Below are positions 61,986 to 64,000 of a DNA stretch of 64,000 nt, piece by piece (within the stretch, counting starts at the first letter, position 1; the number at the start of each line of letters is the position of its first letter). The DNA lies in the NCBI RefSeq assembly GCF_008642355.1, contig NZ_CP029193.1:7402001-7466000 (forward strand), read 5' to 3'. This stretch comes from Streptomyces venezuelae. GTDB lineage: Bacteria > Actinomycetota > Actinomycetes > Streptomycetales > Streptomycetaceae. The position numbers and the translations under genes are program-made. The notes under the pieces were generated by a model, which ran no database searches, was not told the origin of the DNA, and worked only from the letters and a program-made list of their open reading frames with translations.

Positions 61986-62026
61986 CAAAGTGAGCCAAAG
62001 CGTGACTCATGGTGACTTGAGGTGAA
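61986..62026. promoter_or_regulatory. phased GTGA repeats upstream of the methyltransferase operon
   Basis: GTGA occurs at 61990, 62002, 62012 and 62022, spaced 12, 10 and 10 bases, within an AT-richer patch 90-130 bases upstream of the methyltransferase start. Helical phasing suggests tandem binding of one protein. The rest of 61897-62139 shows no gene. Confidence 0.35.
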
Positions 62027-62139
62027 CGGTGCGGATTTGCTGCCTGCTTCGGTTCTGACACTGGGTGCCCCGGGCCCCGTGATCCACACCTGACGCGTCA
62101 GCGAAGCGCATGCCCGGTCGGCTCGGCGCCGGTTCCGGT

Positions 62140-62637
62140 TCAGTCCACGGAGGTGTGCTTGTACCGCGCCCACGCGGGCAGCACGAACCAGCACAGCAGG
62201 TACCAGCCGACGACACCTGCCACCAGCCACGGCACTACGGTGTTGTCGGTCGCGACGCGCAGTACGAGGAGCAGCGCCGCCGTCAGGGTGCCGAGCAGGA
62301 GGATCAGCCCGGCGAGCGTCAGCCGGGACGCCCACACCACCGCGTGCGGTTTGATCCGGCGCCCCGCGACGATGCGGTGGAACGACACCGGACCGATGAG
62401 GGCGCCCGTCGCCGTGGAGCCGAGGATCACCGTCACCACGTAGATCGTCCGGTCGGTGTCGTTGAGCTCGGCGAAGCGCGGCGTGAACACGACCGTCAGA
62501 AGGAACCCGAAGAGGATCTGCACGCCGGTCTGCGCGACCCGCACTTCCTGGATCAGTTCGGCCCACCGGCGGTCGGCGCGCTCGCTCTCGGTCTCGCGGC
62601 GGTCGTTGTCCCTGCCCTTGCTGTTCGCCGTGTCCAC
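62140..62637 (-). CDS. DUF6328 family membrane protein
   Basis: A 165-residue protein with a charged N-terminus (about 25 residues) and four hydrophobic helices: VQILFGFLLTVVFTPRF, TIYVVTVILGSTATGALIG, LTLAGLILLLGTLTAALLL and PWLVAGVVGWYLLCWFVLP. The first helix context E-L-I-Q-E-x-R-V-x-Q-T-G is typical of the family. Function unknown; monocistronic. Confidence 0.88.
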   Translation of the reverse strand: MDTANSKGRDNDRRETESERADRRWAELIQEVRVAQTGVQILFGFLLTVVFTPRFAELNDTDRTIYVVTVILGSTATGALIGPVSFHRIVAGRRIKPHAVVWASRLTLAGLILLLGTLTAALLLVLRVATDNTVVPWLVAGVVGWYLLCWFVLPAWARYKHTSVD

Positions 62638-62773
62638 AACATCGAGTCTGACGACGAATCACCGGGACTACAAACGGAAGTGCTTCTTGTGGCGCACGTT
62701 GTGATTCGAGTTTTCGCGGGCGGGCAGACGGGACGCAGAACGAACGTCGCACACGACCCGATGGAGGCTCTCC

Positions 62774-63001
62774 ATGCTGCTGGCGCACCCCGTCGTCCTG
62801 GAAGACCTGCTGGAGCGCTACAAGACCCTGGCCCTGCTCCGTGCCGACCAGGGCAGTGCGGAGAGCCGCCAGGCGTACGAGGACGTCGCCTACAGCCTGT
62901 GCCTGGCCACCGGTACCAGCGACATCGACGCCGCCGTCGTCGCGGCCGGGCACCGGCTGCCGGGCGCGAGGACCCTGGACGACTCACTGCTGTCGGCGTA
63001 G
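62774..63001 (+). CDS. DUF5133 domain protein
   Basis: A 75-residue helical protein: MLLAHPVVLEDLLERYKTL, then RQAYEDVAYSLCLATGT and DIDAAVVAAGHRLPGA, the standard pattern of this Streptomyces family found near regulators and secondary-metabolite loci. ATG follows TGGAGG. Function unknown. Confidence 0.9.
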   Translation: MLLAHPVVLEDLLERYKTLALLRADQGSAESRQAYEDVAYSLCLATGTSDIDAAVVAAGHRLPGARTLDDSLLSA

Positions 63002-63005
63002 TCCG

Positions 63006-63027
63006 CCGGGCCCCCGGAGGGGCCCGG
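63006..63027 (+). terminator. bidirectional terminator between convergent genes
   Basis: A nine-bp GC-only stem (63006-63014 with 63019-63027) with CGGA tetraloop lies right after the DUF5133 stop and ten bases before the stop of the convergent aldehyde dehydrogenase. It should serve both transcripts. Confidence 0.65.
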
Positions 63028-63036
63028 GACCCGTCC

Positions 63037-64000
63037 CTACGCGCCGTGCCACACCGTCGTCGCGTTGCAGAACTCGCGGATGCCGTGGCCGGACAGCTCA
63101 CGGCCGTACCCGGAACGCTTGACGCCGCCGAAGGGCAGCCCGGGGTGGGAGGCGGTCATGCCGTTGAAGAACACGCCGCCCGCCTCCAGATCCCGCACAC
63201 ACCGCTCGACGTCGGCCTCGTCCCGGGTCCATACGTTGGAACTCAGTCCGAACGGCGTGTCGTTGGCGAGTGCCACGGCCTCGTCCAGATCCGCGACGCG
63301 GTACAGCGTGGCCACCGGACCGAACGCCTCCTCGCGGTGGATCCGCATCTGCGGCGTGACGTCGGCGAGGACGGTGGGGGAGTAGTACCAGCCCCGTTCC
63401 AGCTCCTTGGGCCGCTGTCCGCCGCACAGCGCCGCGGCGCCCTTGCCCAGCGCGTCATCGACGAGTTCCGCCAGGTCGTCGCGGCCCTGCTCGGTCGCGA
63501 GCGGACCCACGTCGGTGTTCTCGTCCATCGGGTCGCCGACGGTCAGCTCCCGCATCCCCGCGACGAACCGCTCCCGGAACGCGTCGTAGACGTCGGCGTG
63601 CACGATGAAGCGTTTCGCGGCGATGCAGGACTGGCCGTTGTTCTGCACCCGGGCGGTGACCGCCGTCGCCGCCGCGCGCTCGACGTCGGCGCTCGGCAGC
63701 ACGAGGAACGGGTCACTGCCGCCCAGTTCCAGAACGGTCTTCTTGATCTCGTCGCCCGCGACGGACGCCACCGAGCGTCCTGCGGGCTCGCTGCCGGTGA
63801 GGGTCGCCGCGGCCACCCGCCGGTCGCGCAGGATGTCCTCGACGGCGCCCGAGCCGATCAGCAGCGTCTGGAAACAGCCCTCCGGGTATCCGGCGCGCGT
63901 GAACAGGTCCTGGAGGTAGAGCGCGGTCCTCGGCACGTTCGAGGCGTGCTTGAGCAGGGCCACGTTGCCCGCCATGAGGGCCGGGGCGGCGAAGCGCACG
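63037..64000 (-). CDS. NAD(P)-dependent aldehyde dehydrogenase (5' end outside window)
   Basis: The last ~321 codons are present; the gene continues past the right edge. Catalytic Glu is in [13 protein letters not shown] and nucleophilic Cys in [12 protein letters not shown]; a later [12 protein letters not shown] and the ending [14 protein letters not shown] are typical. The pattern is closest to succinate-semialdehyde dehydrogenases, but the missing N-terminus leaves substrate open. It converges on DUF5133 across a terminator. Confidence 0.92.
   Translation of the reverse strand, partial: VRFAAPALMAGNVALLKHASNVPRTALYLQDLFTRAGYPEGCFQTLLIGSGAVEDILRDRRVAAATLTGSEPAGRSVASVAGDEIKKTVLELGGSDPFLVLPSADVERAAATAVTARVQNNGQSCIAAKRFIVHADVYDAFRERFVAGMRELTVGDPMDENTDVGPLATEQGRDDLAELVDDALGKGAAALCGGQRPKELERGWYYSPTVLADVTPQMRIHREEAFGPVATLYRVADLDEAVALANDTPFGLSSNVWTRDEADVERCVRDLEAGGVFFNGMTASHPGLPFGGVKRSGYGRELSGHGIREFCNATTVWHGA

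Overview
The window is very GC-rich, with dense and often translationally coupled genes, many GTG starts, a complete conservon, DasR-type and SAM-IV-type regulatory elements, and Streptomyces-typical families (DUF5133, DUF6328, DUF6766, SAV_2336, trypco2). It is best read as chromosomal DNA of a Streptomyces or close relative. About sixty genes are supported. Both window ends cut genes: an amidinotransferase on the left and an aldehyde dehydrogenase on the right.

Layout. 1-6.7 kb: end of an amidinotransferase, then a ROK regulator and a sugar ABC importer operon (lipoprotein, two permeases, no ATPase) with two Gfo/Idh/MocA oxidoreductases. 6.7-11.9 kb: secreted SH3-like protein, radical SAM enzyme with an unusual Cys spacing, SAM-IV-like riboswitch before a 97-residue orphan protein, SDR, GNAT, an 8-bp tandem repeat, DUF3253 and a frameshifted FG-GAP pseudogene. 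11.9-21.1 kb: amidohydrolase divergent from GntR plus MFS, VOC divergent from MarR across two perfect operator palindromes, and a glycerol-catabolism-like trio. 21.2-27.7 kb: thiolase, acyl-CoA ligase, alpha/beta hydrolase, a DHA2 exporter with a winged-helix-like tail, DUF309.

27.8-36.4 kb is the most striking part. Just after tRNA-Pro(GGG) and a strong hairpin lies a tightly coupled four-gene operon: trypco2, a trypsin-like protease fused to a VMAP-like module, a MoxR-type AAA+ ATPase, and a 1426-residue protein. The last joins a SAV_2336/vWA-like region, two degenerate kinase modules and a C-terminal domain matching restriction endonuclease NaeI. The NaeI active-site residues are in exact register, except that the catalytic Lys is Arg. 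No partner DNA methyltransferase is present. I interpret this as a VMAP-MoxR-vWA type ternary conflict (defence) system with a nuclease effector. Its right edge is a scar made of an oxidoreductase N-terminus abutting a truncated EF-hand gene.

36.4-47 kb: two-component system, EEP-family membrane protein, a secreted AA10 lytic polysaccharide monooxygenase behind a DasR-like site, a PAS-LuxR regulator, and a coupled ATP-grasp / PEP-synthase-like / MFS operon of unknown product, then a secreted HAD protein. 47-52.2 kb: conservon cvnABCD plus two P450s, one lacking normal P450 motifs. 52.7-64 kb: small conserved proteins, acetyltransferase, PLP enzyme, carboxylate-amine ligase, F420-type LLM oxidoreductase, lipoprotein, a 27-residue membrane microprotein with DUF6766, and a coupled diiron-type redox enzyme / CDGSH / methyltransferase trio.
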